The notes beneath the pieces were generated by a model. That model did not search any database and was not told the DNA's origin. It worked only from the letters and a program-made list of their open reading frames with translations. The translations under genes and the position numbers were made by a program. Shown here one piece after another: positions 1 to 9,022 of a DNA stretch of 64,000 nt. Where the stretch lies: contig NC_091152.1 in assembly GCF_040958095.1 (NCBI RefSeq), positions 17,340,296 to 17,404,295 of the forward strand, in the 5' to 3' direction. Numbering within the stretch: position 1 is the stretch's first letter; each line of letters opens with the position of its first letter. This DNA is from Procambarus clarkii. Taxonomy: Eukaryota > Arthropoda > Malacostraca > Decapoda > Cambaridae.

Positions 1-829
1 AACGTGTAATATATCGCGAATAATGCATGAATATGTAAGAACAACCCATACCCCCAGAATGCAAAGGGGGGGGGGGGGACCACATCAAGCTTGATATTAC
101 GTCAATGTTTTATCTGGTCGTTAGTCAGAATAAAGTGTGCTGTATAATGTCATACGAATTTTTCGGCGAAGCATGCCCGTGCCACCCCTTGGGTGACTTA
201 AACCTTAACGACCAACCAACAACCATACTAATCTACTAATGGTACTAATGACTAATCTAACCGCAAATGGGCTGTATAAGAATACCATAAAGACTACCCC
301 CAACAGTCTGTGGATAGTAGAACAAATTAATAAATGATAGGATAAGCATCCCAGACTGTTACAAGTAAGCGGATTAATGAATATTAAAAGGCATTAACAT
401 AACTAAGTACTTTTCATCTACGGGCTCCCCATGGCCCGTAACCCCCCGTTCCAGGCAGCGAATCTTTAACAACAATTAAGTACATTTTAATGTCAATAAT
501 AGTAATTCCCAATATCTAATGTATAGAAATAATTATAAAAACAAAATAGACTTAGAAAAACCTTCAAAATTATAGTTTTTAAATATGTTCTGGAAAAACC
601 CAGTGACCGAATAATTATAAGGAAGGCAGAATTGTGAACAGTATTTAATTACAGGGATAATAATATAATCCATGTAACATAAGTAGAAGACAAATAGCGA
701 AATGTCCAAATCCTTAAATAATTACTGTATATAAATATGTAGCGGAAAATAAGTTAATGAATATGTGAAGAGTAAATTAGTAAGAAATTAAGTGCCTTAG
801 AGAAGACATGATTAAATTTGTAACGTGAA
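1..829. other. AT-rich non-coding stretch, no gene seen
   Basis: I see no credible coding region or RNA gene. The stretch is AT-rich with a homopolymer of 13 G at 66-78. Two short pieces resemble the interspersed hairpin repeats seen later: about 165-225 (GCCCGTGCCACC, then GGGTGACTTAA, like the H1 3' end) and about 420-475 (ACGGGC-type hairpin followed by AACAACAA, like the H2 3' end). Both are diverged. Confidence 0.5.
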
Positions 830-1740
830 ACCCAGCGACCGACAATAAAATTTTTCCCGCCCGACTGGCCGATAATTCCTAAGTAGGGAAAAACATGCGA
901 CTACAGAATTACCCGAAGGGAAACACTTAAAAGAAAATATACAATAATCCTAACATGAAAGCAGGAAGAAAACTTCCCTACTTCGCAGAAACAGAGAAAA
1001 CATTTGATAAGTAACTCCGTGAATAAGAATTAAGTCAGTGAAGGGGGAAAAAAAAAAAAAAGAATTAAAAGTGTGTAGACCGCTTGACCTGTAAGTTGTT
1101 TAGCTTGGATTCTAAAGAGTAAGAATAGACTTGACCTTAATTGTAATCCTATTGGGACGCGACAGGATGACCTCGCGCGCCAATGCTTCCGAGGACTGAA
1201 GATGGAGTATCTTGAGATACCCACTAAATAAAATTAACTGAGACAATTACATTGAAGTCCATCAAAAGTTGTCCTCCGCATGCGGCCCGACTAATGAATT
1301 GATTTACCTACTGCTATTAAGGATTTAATTAAGAAGCGTTAAGCGTATGATAAGTATAAGATTTGAGTAAAGAATAACCACTTAATGTGTAAACCACAGC
1401 TTGTAGTCTTAAAGCTGGAGATTAAAAAAACGTAATCTCGTCCGAAGGAAGTTAAATCATGACTGACATGCGTGCGTCCGGACGGCACTGACGCCATAAG
1501 TATGTGGATGGATAAATAATATAGGAAATATAAGGTCCAATGCAGCTGTTTCCATAATAAGTTGCTCTCCGAATGCGTGGTACGTTTAACGGCCCTGTGA
1601 ATTTGCTGATTGTAGGTCAGCTGGAACGGCAGCAGTCGGAGGGTCGTCACCTGAAGAATAATAGATATTCATTTCTGGTGCGGTGAAAATGTTCCTTGCG
1701 TCTGTCCCGTAAGAATTTCGGAGCAGCAAATTATAAATTT
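830..1740. repeat. First copy of a diverged duplicated segment (unit A)
   Basis: Blocks here recur in the same order at about 2880-4225. About 880-1000 matches 2885-3010, 1060-1200 matches 3065-3185, 1270-1400 matches 3540-3660 and again 3660-3790, and 1550-1740 matches 3965-4220. Offsets rise from about 2.0 to 2.4 kb because the second copy contains extra sequence. The last block resembles the 3' part of a minus-strand LINE (compare 37080-37300). I see no intact coding sequence. Confidence 0.6.
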
Positions 1741-1744
1741 TTTG

Positions 1745-2880
1745 TTACCGAGTCCGTTGCAATGATCTCCAGCTTCTGGGGTCGTTGTTGGTGGGGCTTC
1801 CTGCTACGCCGGCGGTCAAAATAATAATTCCGGGCTCAACCGGCAGACATAGGTCTGGCAATCCAATCACGAGGGGCGGCTGCATAATAAATTCCGGGCT
1901 CAACCGGCAGACATGTGACTTCTTCCCCATCGCCGTCTCTAGACGTAGGTCTGGCAATACATTAGCGAGGGCGTCTGCATAAGAATTCCGGGCTAAACCG
2001 GCAGACATTAGGTCAGGCAATCCAATAGCGAGGTCGGCTGCCTAATAATTCCGGGCTTAAACCGGCTGACATAGGTCTGGCAGTCCAATAGCGAGGGCAG
2101 CTGTATAATAATAATTCCGGGCTTAACCGGCAGACATTAGGTCTGGCAATCCAATAGCGAGGGCGTCTGCATAATAATTCCGGGCTTAACCGGCAGACAT
2201 TAGGTCTGGCAAGCCAATAGCGAGGGCGGCTGCATAATAATTCCGGGCTTAACCGGCAGACATTAGGTCTGGCAAGCCAATAGCGAGGGCGGCTGCGTAA
2301 TAATTCCGGGCTTAACCGGCAGACATTAGGTCTGGCAAGCCAATAGCGAGGGCGGCTGCATAATAATTCCGGGCTTAACCGGCAGACATTAGGTCTGGCA
2401 AGCCAATAGCGAGGGCGGCTGCATAATAATTCCGGGCTTAACCGGCAGACATTAGGTCTGGCAAGCCAATAGCGAGGGCGGCTGCATAAATAATAATTCC
2501 GGGCTCAACCGGCAGACATAGGTCTAGCAATCCAATAGCGTAGGCGGCTGCATAATAATTCCGGGCTCAACCGGCAGACATAGGTCTGGCAATACAACAG
2601 CGAGGGCGGCTGCATAATAATTCCGGGCTCTACCGGCAGACATAGGTCTGGCAATCCAATAGCGAGGGCAGCTGCATAATAATAATAATTCCGGGCTCAA
2701 CCGGCAGACATAGGTCTGGCAATCCAATAGCGAGGGCAGCTTCATAATAATTCCGGGCTCAACCGGCAGACATAGGTCTGGCAATCCAATAGCGAGGGCA
2801 GCTTCATAATAATTCCGGGCTCAACCGGGCGGCCTATAGAATAATTTTTTAGGTAGCAAACAATAGCAAGGGCGGCTGAA
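1745..2880. repeat. 63-bp minisatellite array
   Basis: This is a tandem array of about 17 units containing TTCCGGGCTTAACCGGCAGA, then a TAGGTCTGGCAA motif and GCGAGGGCGGCTGCAT. The TTCC of successive units falls at 2241, 2304, 2367 and 2430, so the period is 63 bp. Central units (about 2110-2490) are nearly identical and carry the TTAACC variant. Outer units (before 2030 and after 2490) are more diverged and mostly carry the TCAACC variant. That gradient is typical of central homogenisation by unequal exchange or conversion. Open frames across it are only a by-product of the period being a multiple of three. Confidence 0.95.
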
Positions 2881-4225
2881 TAAGTGGAGAAACGTGCGAC
2901 TACAGTGGATACCCACAGGGAGGCACCAAATAATGACTAAAATAAACCGGTCATGAAAACACCGATGTGTACCACCCTTCAACGAGGAAACAGAAAGAAA
3001 AAAAAAACTGTTGAAATACTATGTTAAGGAGATAATGAGTCTATTGGGGGGAATTAATAAGAATTAAATGAGGATAATCCGCTTGACTTAAGGTCTTAAA
3101 TTTAAGAAAGGCTTAACCCTAACTGTAATCCTATTAGCACGTGACTAGAAACTCGCGCGCCTAATTTAACGAGGACTGTTGAAGGAATAATGAATTCCCC
3201 CCTAGATGAATCGCACGAACTGGGAAATCTAACCAGCTTAATTATTTAGTACCGAATTAATACTCTAGATAAGTTATTTAGTGACGAGGAGGAAAATATA
3301 GGGGAAAACATAGTATCACATGATACACACAATCTTGTAGGAGAAAATCGTAACTGTGACCAACTGTTTGACTGCAGAGAGACGAACATTTTATAAGATT
3401 TATAAGTTCTAGTAGTACAGGATTTTGTAATGTAGCGTATTAATAGAGGTTTTTAAGTGTAATGATCGAGACCAAAACAGCCCAGTAATAATAGAGGCCA
3501 CTGCAGACAAAATGAAGGAAATCTATTACCTTGAATCATGTGTTGTCCTCCGATGATGTCGGACAATTAACTTTATTTTACCTTTGTGAATAAAGTTTTA
3601 TTAATAATGCGGAGTGAAAATTATGTATGATAATGTATGAAAGAATAACCTCTTAGCGCGTGCTTAACCGGAAGTCCTCGGATGTTGTCCGACAAATAAC
3701 CTTAATTTACATTTGCGAATAAAGTTTTATTTATGAACGTGGAGTGAAAATTATGTATGAAAAAGTATTAAAGAATAACCTCCTAGTGCGTAAAACACCT
3801 CTTCTAATCGTATTGCTGGGAATTAAAACCTAATCTCTGACCCCGTAGGTTGTTAAGAACCCGACTGTGACCTGCTTGTGCCTGGAAGGCGAGGACTCCA
3901 GAATGTAAGAATGAAAAAGAGAAATAAGAAAAAATTAAAAAAGGGGGGCCACACAGCGGATTCCATCTTATGTTGCACTCCTTATTCGTGGTGCTTTTAA
4001 CAGCCTTGTGACCTTTTTCCTGAATGTTGATCAGCTGTAACTACTGCAGATGTAGTGAATTCCCTGATAAATGAAAATTTTTGCCTCATGGCTTTCAAAA
4101 GGAACATTAGTTCCTGAGTGGTGATAATGGGACCTTCTCATCTGTCCAGTGAGAATTCCATAGCAGCAGAATATAATGTTGGTAACCGGGACTATGGCGA
4201 TGATCTCCGCTAGGGTACTTCAGCA
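2881..4225. repeat. Second copy of the diverged duplicated segment (unit B)
   Basis: Diverged counterpart of 830-1740 in the same order and orientation, and like it followed by minisatellite units. It contains an additional block at about 3200-3530 that I do not find in the first copy. No gene is seen. Confidence 0.6.
3540..3790. repeat. Tandem pair of ~120-bp units
   Basis: Two adjacent copies share GTCCTC, a TGTCGGACAA/TGTCCGACAA motif, GAATAAAGTTTTATT, GGAGTGAAAATTATGTATG and AAAGAATAACCTC. The spacing is about 120 bp. The corresponding position in the first duplicated segment (about 1270-1400) holds only one unit, so this pair arose after the larger duplication or was lost there. Confidence 0.75.
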
Positions 4226-4880
4226 ATTTTTTTTTTTGTTTTTTTTTGGGCATAGCCGGCAGGCCAAGGACGGCAATCCCGTAGCTAGGTGAACTACATA
4301 TAAAATTTTTTTTTTTTGTTTGGCTTAACCGTCTGACCAAGGTCTGGCAAACACGCACAAGGACAATTCATGCGGCGAAAGAGGCAGCATAGAAAAATTC
4401 CGGGCTTAACCGGCAGACAATAGTCTAAAATTCCAGCGCGAAGGAGGCGCTGGGAATGTTTGGCAACAAGAATGTCTGTATAGAATTTCCGGGCTTAACC
4501 GGCAGACAAAATGTCTGGCTCTCCAACACGTGGCTTGCCTCATAAAAAAAAAAAAAATTTTTGATGGGCACTACCTGCCGACCGAAGTTCGGCGACCCAG
4601 CCGCAGTGATAGGCTGCATAAAATTATTTGGCCTAACCGGCAGACGATATGACTAGCAATCCACAGCTAGGAGCCACATAAAAGGATCCGGGCTTAACCG
4701 GCGGACAAAATTCCGGCAAAATAGCATCGATGAAACAGAATAAATATAAAATTCCCGGGCTTAACCGGCAGCCTATAAATCTGGCAAGCTAGCGGCTAGG
4801 GCAAGGCTGTATAAGAATTCCGTATTAATCGTCGTACAATAGTGCTGGGGCAGCCTAGAATGCCCTGCCTAGGCATGACC
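4226..4880. repeat. Degenerate second array of the 63-bp minisatellite
   Basis: At least six units carrying the CCGGGCTTAACCGGCAGAC core occur here, much more diverged than those at 1745-2880. They are interrupted by T or A runs (4231-4248, 4306-4318, 4543-4558). The array occupies the position after duplicated unit B that the main array occupies after unit A. Confidence 0.8.
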
Positions 4881-5390
4881 TAGCTGGAACGTCTACAGGC
4901 CGCGTTTGGATCGAACAGCGCTGGGCACACGCCGACACTTGGGAGGAACCTAGCTTTACATTTAGAACATAAGATATCACTTTACCTTGGTGAAAGTAGA
5001 GTACTGTGGACCGACACTAGGTTTTCAGCATGTGAGGTTGAAGTGCCCCCGGAGTTAAACTCAAACCAGGGTGGGGGCTGCGATCGAGGTAGCAGTCGTA
5101 GTTTCCATAGCTTCTAGAAGTCCCAAGGACACAAGAGTCCTATGTTATTTAGGGTCCTATGTTACCAAGAGTCCTATGTTACCAAGCGAAGCGTGTTTGT
5201 AGCGTTTGTGTTAAAAAATTTTTTCTAAGACTTGTGAAGCGGAGCGAGGCTGGAACAAGAAAGAACGCATGACCCCTCCTCTGTGCTATATATAGGCCCC
5301 CCCGCGGCGCTCCGCGCGCTGCGGATCGCGCTGTGCAACTGTCTTCTCCTCCATCAGAAATTCCTCCGCATTCCTACATAATGCAGCGGT
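4881..5390. other. Intergenic stretch with short direct repeats and a TATA-like motif
   Basis: No coding region is supported. Short direct repeats of GTCCTATGTTACCAAG lie at about 5130-5185. A CTATATATAG motif at about 5287 is followed by a very GC-rich stretch (5297-5335). This could be a promoter, but nothing downstream reads as a gene and a LINE fragment follows at once. Confidence 0.35.
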
Positions 5391-5702
5391 TATATAAACA
5401 ACAGAGGTCCCAGGACAGAGCCTTGAGGCACTCCACTTACAACATTTTCCCACTCTGACTTGATTCCATTTATACTAACTCTCTGTTTCCTTTGGTATAG
5501 CCATGCCCTAATCCAGCTTAATATAGCACCCCCAATACCATGAGACTCTATTTTTTTAATCAGTCTTTCATGTGGCACTGTATCAAAAGCTTTGCTAAAG
5601 TCAAGGTATACAACATCGCAATCCTTACCACTATCAACTGCCTCAACAATGCTAGAATAAAAAGATAACAAATTTGTTAAACATGAACGGCCATTTATTA
5701 AC
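5391..5702 (-). mobile_element. CR1-type LINE, internal reverse transcriptase fragment
   Basis: On the minus strand this is nearly identical to 9889-10203 of the open copy downstream. It encodes the palm region from the NGRSCLTNLL segment through LDFSKAFDTVPH to the GVPQGSVLGPLL motif. Both ends are cut inside the reading frame: the YxDD box and the C-terminal part are absent. It is a dead fragment about 312 bp long. Confidence 0.9.
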
Positions 5703-6062
5703 TTCACTTGGATTTACGGGCGGTTTAGATAAGCGCTTGTCGGATCACGACGTAAATTTACGGTCCGTGTTATAGTGGGTATTTACTACTCGATCGACTT
5801 GGGGTTTGTATGAGTATGTTTGCCATTAAATTTTCGTTTTCTCTAATAGGCACAGTGCCTATTTGAGAAAACGGTAATGTATTGTAACTTAGAGGAGAGA
5901 CTATTGAGTTGGTGACACAACGAGGGTAATCGCCCACTCCACACACTCTTGTGTTGGCCGCAATCATGATTCTACATTTATATGCATATGTCTGTGTAGA
6001 GAATTTTATTCCGAACACTATACAAACAAAAAAAACGGTGTGAAAGAAGTATAAACTTGAAA
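5703..6062. repeat. 360-bp dispersed repeat, inverted copy of 25430-25794
   Basis: The sequence from GGGCGGTTTAGATAAGCGC to the AAACTTGAAAAACATGAG motif is close to the reverse complement of 25430-25794. Both copies carry a short open frame with RIMIAANTRVCGVGDYPRCV. The high similarity of that frame in two copies probably reflects shared repeat ancestry rather than coding constraint. I do not recognise the family. Confidence 0.85.
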
Positions 6063-6196
6063 AACATGAGCAAAGTAAAAACTTTTTACGCTCACGGGTG
6101 TTTGATTAATTAGGCACTTTTTGGTTTGACTTTTGAATAAGGCATAGAAAGCACAGAACCACGGCTCATAGTTATCTACAACATCAGCGCCACCTG

Positions 6197-6268
6197 GATG
6201 TTGTTGTTGTTAAAGATTTAGTTACTCAGGACGAAGTGTCCATGTAGCACGGGCTATGATGAGCCCGT
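6197..6268 (-). mobile_element. H2 hairpin repeat with (CAA)n tail
   Basis: On the minus strand it reads ACGGGC-loop-GCCCGT, then a second hairpin (GGACACTTCGTCC), then a (CAA)n tail. It sits inside the sequence CCACCTGGAT. That sequence is duplicated around it and reappears after the neighbouring H1 insertion, which gives a nested order: H2 inserted first, then H1. Confidence 0.75.
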
Positions 6269-6279
6269 AACACCTGGAT

Positions 6280-6455
6280 TGATTGATTGATGAAGATTAA
6301 GCCACCCATGAGGTGGCACGGGCATGAATAGCCCGTAAGTGGTGGCCCTTTTGAGCCATTACCAGTATCAAAAGATGATACTGGAGATCTGTGGAGGCGC
6401 AACTGCACCCTGCGTGACGGGAGATGTCTCCCGGACCAAATGGTGACCAAATGGT
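6280..6455 (-). mobile_element. H1 hairpin retroposon, full length
   Basis: This is a full-length minus-strand H1 copy. It begins (minus strand) with ACCATTTGGTCACCATTTGG and ends in an (ATCA)n tail that reads TTGATTGATTGA on the + strand at 6280. The flanks AACACCTGGAT at 6269-6279 and 6458-6468 form an 11-bp target-site duplication. The element is a series of short perfect hairpins and has no tRNA-like head. Confidence 0.85.
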
Positions 6456-6513
6456 GAAACACCTGGATGGCCGTTTCGCCTATATATAGAGGCTACTTGG
6501 CCTCACCCAGGCA

Positions 6514-6574
6514 TTACGGGCTATTCATGCCCGTGCCACCTCTTGGGTGGCTTAATCTTTATCAATCAATCAAT
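6514..6574 (+). mobile_element. H1 retroposon, 5'-truncated
   Basis: Only the last two hairpins remain (ACGGGC/GCCCGT and GCCACC/GGGTGGC), plus the (ATCA)n tail. It is preceded by CCCAGGCAT and followed by CCAGGCAGT, a likely short target-site duplication. The same CCAGGCA sequence also flanks the H2 copy immediately downstream. Confidence 0.75.
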
Positions 6575-6582
6575 CCAGGCAG

Positions 6583-6657
6583 TTACGGGCTCACCATAGC
6601 CCGTGCTACATGGACACTTCGTCCTGAGTAGCTAAATCTTTAACAACAACAACAACA
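6583..6657 (+). mobile_element. H2 hairpin repeat with (CAA)n tail
   Basis: A hairpin TACGGGCTC...GCCCGTG is followed by a second one around TGGACACTTCGTCC, then CTAAATCTTTAACAACAAC. It is flanked by CCAGGCA on both sides, so it used the same target site as the truncated H1 just upstream, or inserted next to it. Confidence 0.75.
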
Positions 6658-6699
6658 CCCAGGCAGATTACTCCTGAGTGCTCTACTGCAAAAATCTGT

Positions 6700-7030
6700 T
6701 GGCATAAACAAATCCACAAGGGCCGTGACGAGACCATCTGGTCACCATTTGGTCCGGGAGACATCTCCCTTCACGCAGGGTGCAGTCGCACCTCCACAGA
6801 TCTCCAGTATCAGCTCTTGATACTGGTAATGGCTCAATAGGGCCACCACTTACGGGCTATTCATGTCCGTGCCACCTCTTGGGTGGCTTAATCTTCATCA
6901 ATCATCAATCGGCCGTGACGAGGATTCGAACCTACATCTGTGAGCATCCCAGACGCTGCCTTAGTCGACGAAGTGAATGATTTAGTGCATGCATTTGTTC
7001 ATTGATGCATCACGTTATAGTGATTTCTGT
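6700..7030 (-). mobile_element. S6 tRNA-derived SINE, split by an H1 insertion
   Basis: Outside the H1 insertion (6733-6922) the two parts join into a minus-strand SINE. It has a B-box-like GGTTCGAATCC reading at 6922-6933 (minus strand) and the sequence CTAAGGCAGCGTCTGGGAT next to it. Related copies lie at 16215-16290 (minus) and 16355-16480 (plus). The head resembles a tRNA, but the acceptor ends do not pair, so I do not call a functional tRNA. Confidence 0.65.
6733..6910 (+). mobile_element. H1 hairpin retroposon, full length with exact TSD
   Basis: This full-length H1 copy (178 bp) begins ACCATCTGGTCACC and ends in TCATCAATCATCAATC. It is flanked by an exact 12-bp duplication GGCCGTGACGAG (6721-6732 and 6911-6922). 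The target is an S6 SINE on the opposite strand. The 5' end matches that of the copy at 15555, which fixes the element boundary. Confidence 0.9.
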
Positions 7031-7032
7031 GT

Positions 7033-7400
7033 AAGGCATTTTGAGATGTAATTTCCAGCATTCACTGGAAAGGCGTAAAGTTACGGGTGACATGATAGAG
7101 GTTTACAAGTGGATGAATGGACATAACAAAGGGGATATTAATAAGGTATTAAAAGTATCAACACAAGACAGAACACGAAACAATGGATATAAATTGGATA
7201 AGTTTAGATTTAGGAAAGACTTGGGTAAATACTGGTTCGGTAACAGGGTTGTTGATTTGTGGAACCAATTACCGCGTAACATTGTGGAGGTGGGGTCCCT
7301 GGATTGTTTCAAGCGCGGGTTGGACAAGTATATGAGTGGGATTGGGTGGTTATAAATAAGAGCTGCCTCGTATGGGCCAATAGGCCTTCTGCAGTTACCT
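7033..7400 (+). mobile_element. CR1-type LINE 3' fragment joined to a foreign 5' segment
   Basis: From CATTCACTGG at about 7062 it encodes the C-terminal region of the CR1-type protein (GDMIEVYKWMNGH to YMSGIGWL, stop at about 7353) and the start of the 3' untranslated region with CTGCCTCGTATGGGCCAATA. The preceding TTTTGAGATGTAATTTCCAG is not LINE sequence. The same junction occurs at 8990-9020 in the opposite orientation. Confidence 0.85.
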
Positions 7401-7402
7401 TT

Positions 7403-7952
7403 AATCTTCTCAAGCTATATCTTGCTCTAGTTAGGCCCCATTTAGATTATGCAGTTCAGTTTTGGTCGCCATATTATAGAATGGATATAAATTCACTTGA
7501 ACGTGTCCAGCGTAGGATGACTAAGTTAATTCCCCAAATTAGAAATCTTTCATATGAAGAAAGATTAACAAAGCTTAAGTTGCATTCACTGGAAAGGCGA
7601 AGAGTTAGGGGTGACATGATAGAGGTTTACAAGTGGATGAATGGACATAACCGGGGGGATATTAATAGGGTATTAAAAGTATCAACACAGGACAGAACAC
7701 GAAACAATGGATATAAATTGGATAAGTTTAGATTTAGGAAAGACTTGGGTAAATACTGGTTCAGTAACAGGGTTGTTGATTTGTGGAACCAATTGCCGCG
7801 TAACATTGTGGAGGTGGGGTCCCTCGATTGTTTCAAGCGCGGGTTGGACAAGTATATGAGTGGGATTGGGTGGTTATAGAATAGGAGCTGCCTCGTATGG
7901 GCCAATAGGCCTTCTGCAGTTACCTTTGTTCTTATGTTCTTATGTTCTTAAT
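7403..7952 (+). mobile_element. CR1-type LINE 3' fragment, second tandem copy
   Basis: It starts abruptly at CTCAAGCTATATCTTGCTC, equivalent to 10587 of the open copy. It encodes the last ~155 residues in frame to the stop at 7877-7879. It then has the 3' untranslated region and a short GTTCTTAT repeat tail at 7927-7950. It is over 98 percent similar by eye to the open copy, so it is a recent insertion that was 5'-truncated on arrival. Confidence 0.9.
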
Positions 7953-7954
7953 TT

Positions 7955-8170
7955 CCTTTTGCCAAATGCACCTGTTCACCTAGCGGCAAGTAGGTATTCA
8001 GGAACTAGGCAGCTTATTGTGTGGGTCACATCCTGAGCGGGGTCAGTAATTCGATCGTGTGTGTGGGGGGATATTTTTGGGGGGGGGGCAGGGATATTCC
8101 CGGAAACCTCGATAAAAAGCCTAACGTGTGTGAATACACTCTGGCTTCCTGTCCCCCGACACAGTGAATT
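7955..8170 (+). mobile_element. S2 SINE body without its tRNA-like head
   Basis: CACCTGTTCACCTAGCGG, then AGTAGGTATTCAGGAACTAG and a G-rich block, matches the body of the S2 SINE at 29803-30062. It ends with the shared ATACACTCTGGCTTCCTGT. The tRNA-like head is missing. The (G)n at 8079-8088 is expanded. Confidence 0.7.
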
Positions 8171-8195
8171 AAAACCTTATTTATGTAAAGTAAAA

Positions 8196-8625
8196 AAGTT
8201 TATTCAGGTAAGGTATATACATACAAGTGATGTTACATTAATGGATTGATATATAGATAGAGCTAGTACATACAATGCCTAAAGCCACTATTACGCAATG
8301 CGTTTCGGGCAAGAAAAAACATTAATATCTAGAACTTAATACTAATTGAGCATAAAGAATAAAAGGTGTTGAGAACAAATACAAATAAAGATAAAAAAAA
8401 GGGGGAACATGACTGAAAAAGCAGCACAAATACAATAGGTTGACAAACAGTGTTGATTAAAAAAAAAAAAAAAAAAAAGAAAATAACAGACATGGGTTGA
8501 CAATAGAGGAGTGAGGTAGATTACAGGGAATTTATTAGGTAGTGTTTAGTTTTTATCTTAAACTGGTTGAGAGAGGTACAGTCTTTATATAATTTGTATA
8601 TTTCAAACATGTCACCCACTATCTA
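8196..8625 (-). mobile_element. J-LINE 3' end
   Basis: On the minus strand this reads the last codons of a jockey-like LINE protein (a segment resembling SLNQFKIKTKHYLINSL, as at 36680-36740) and its 3' untranslated region. It ends in TGCCCGAAACGCATTGCG, then the ACTAGCTCTATCTATA and GTACCTTACCTGAATAAA tail. Poly-T/A runs (about 8460-8478) interrupt it. Only the 3' terminus is left. Confidence 0.75.
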
Positions 8626-8639
8626 GAGCGTAAATTCTT

Positions 8640-9022
8640 AAGAATATAAGAATAAAGGCAACTGCAGAAGGCCTATTGGCCCATACGAGGCAGCTCCTAT
8701 TCTATAACCACCCAATCCCACTCATATACTTGTCCAACCCGCGCTTGAAACAATCGAGGGACCCCACCTCCACAATGTTACGCGGCAATTGGTTCCACAA
8801 ATCAACAACCCTGTTACTGAACCAGTATTTACCCAAGTCTTTCCTAAATCTAAACTTATCCAATTTATATCCATTGTTTCGTGTTCTGTCTTGTGTTGAT
8901 ACTTTTAATACCTTATTAATATCCCCCTTTGTTATGTCCATTCACCCAGTTGTAAACCTCTATCATGTCACCCCCTAACTCTTCGCCTTTCCAGTGAATG
9001 CTGGAAATTACATCTCAAAAGA
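8640..9022 (-). mobile_element. CR1-type LINE 3' fragment with the same foreign junction as 7033
   Basis: The minus strand carries TTTTGAGATGTAATTTCCAG joined to CATTCACTGGAAAGGCG. It then encodes the C-terminal ~95 residues of the CR1-type protein and the 3' untranslated region, ending near 8640. There is one frame disruption at about 8940. It lies head to head with the open copy that starts just downstream. Confidence 0.85.

Noticed and set aside
1745..2880. CRISPR-like array
   Set aside because: The repeats are contiguous 63-bp units without unique spacers, and the setting is eukaryotic.
5285..5340. TATA box with GC-rich initiator as a gene promoter
   Set aside because: No exon or RNA gene can be recognised downstream; a LINE fragment begins within 100 bp.
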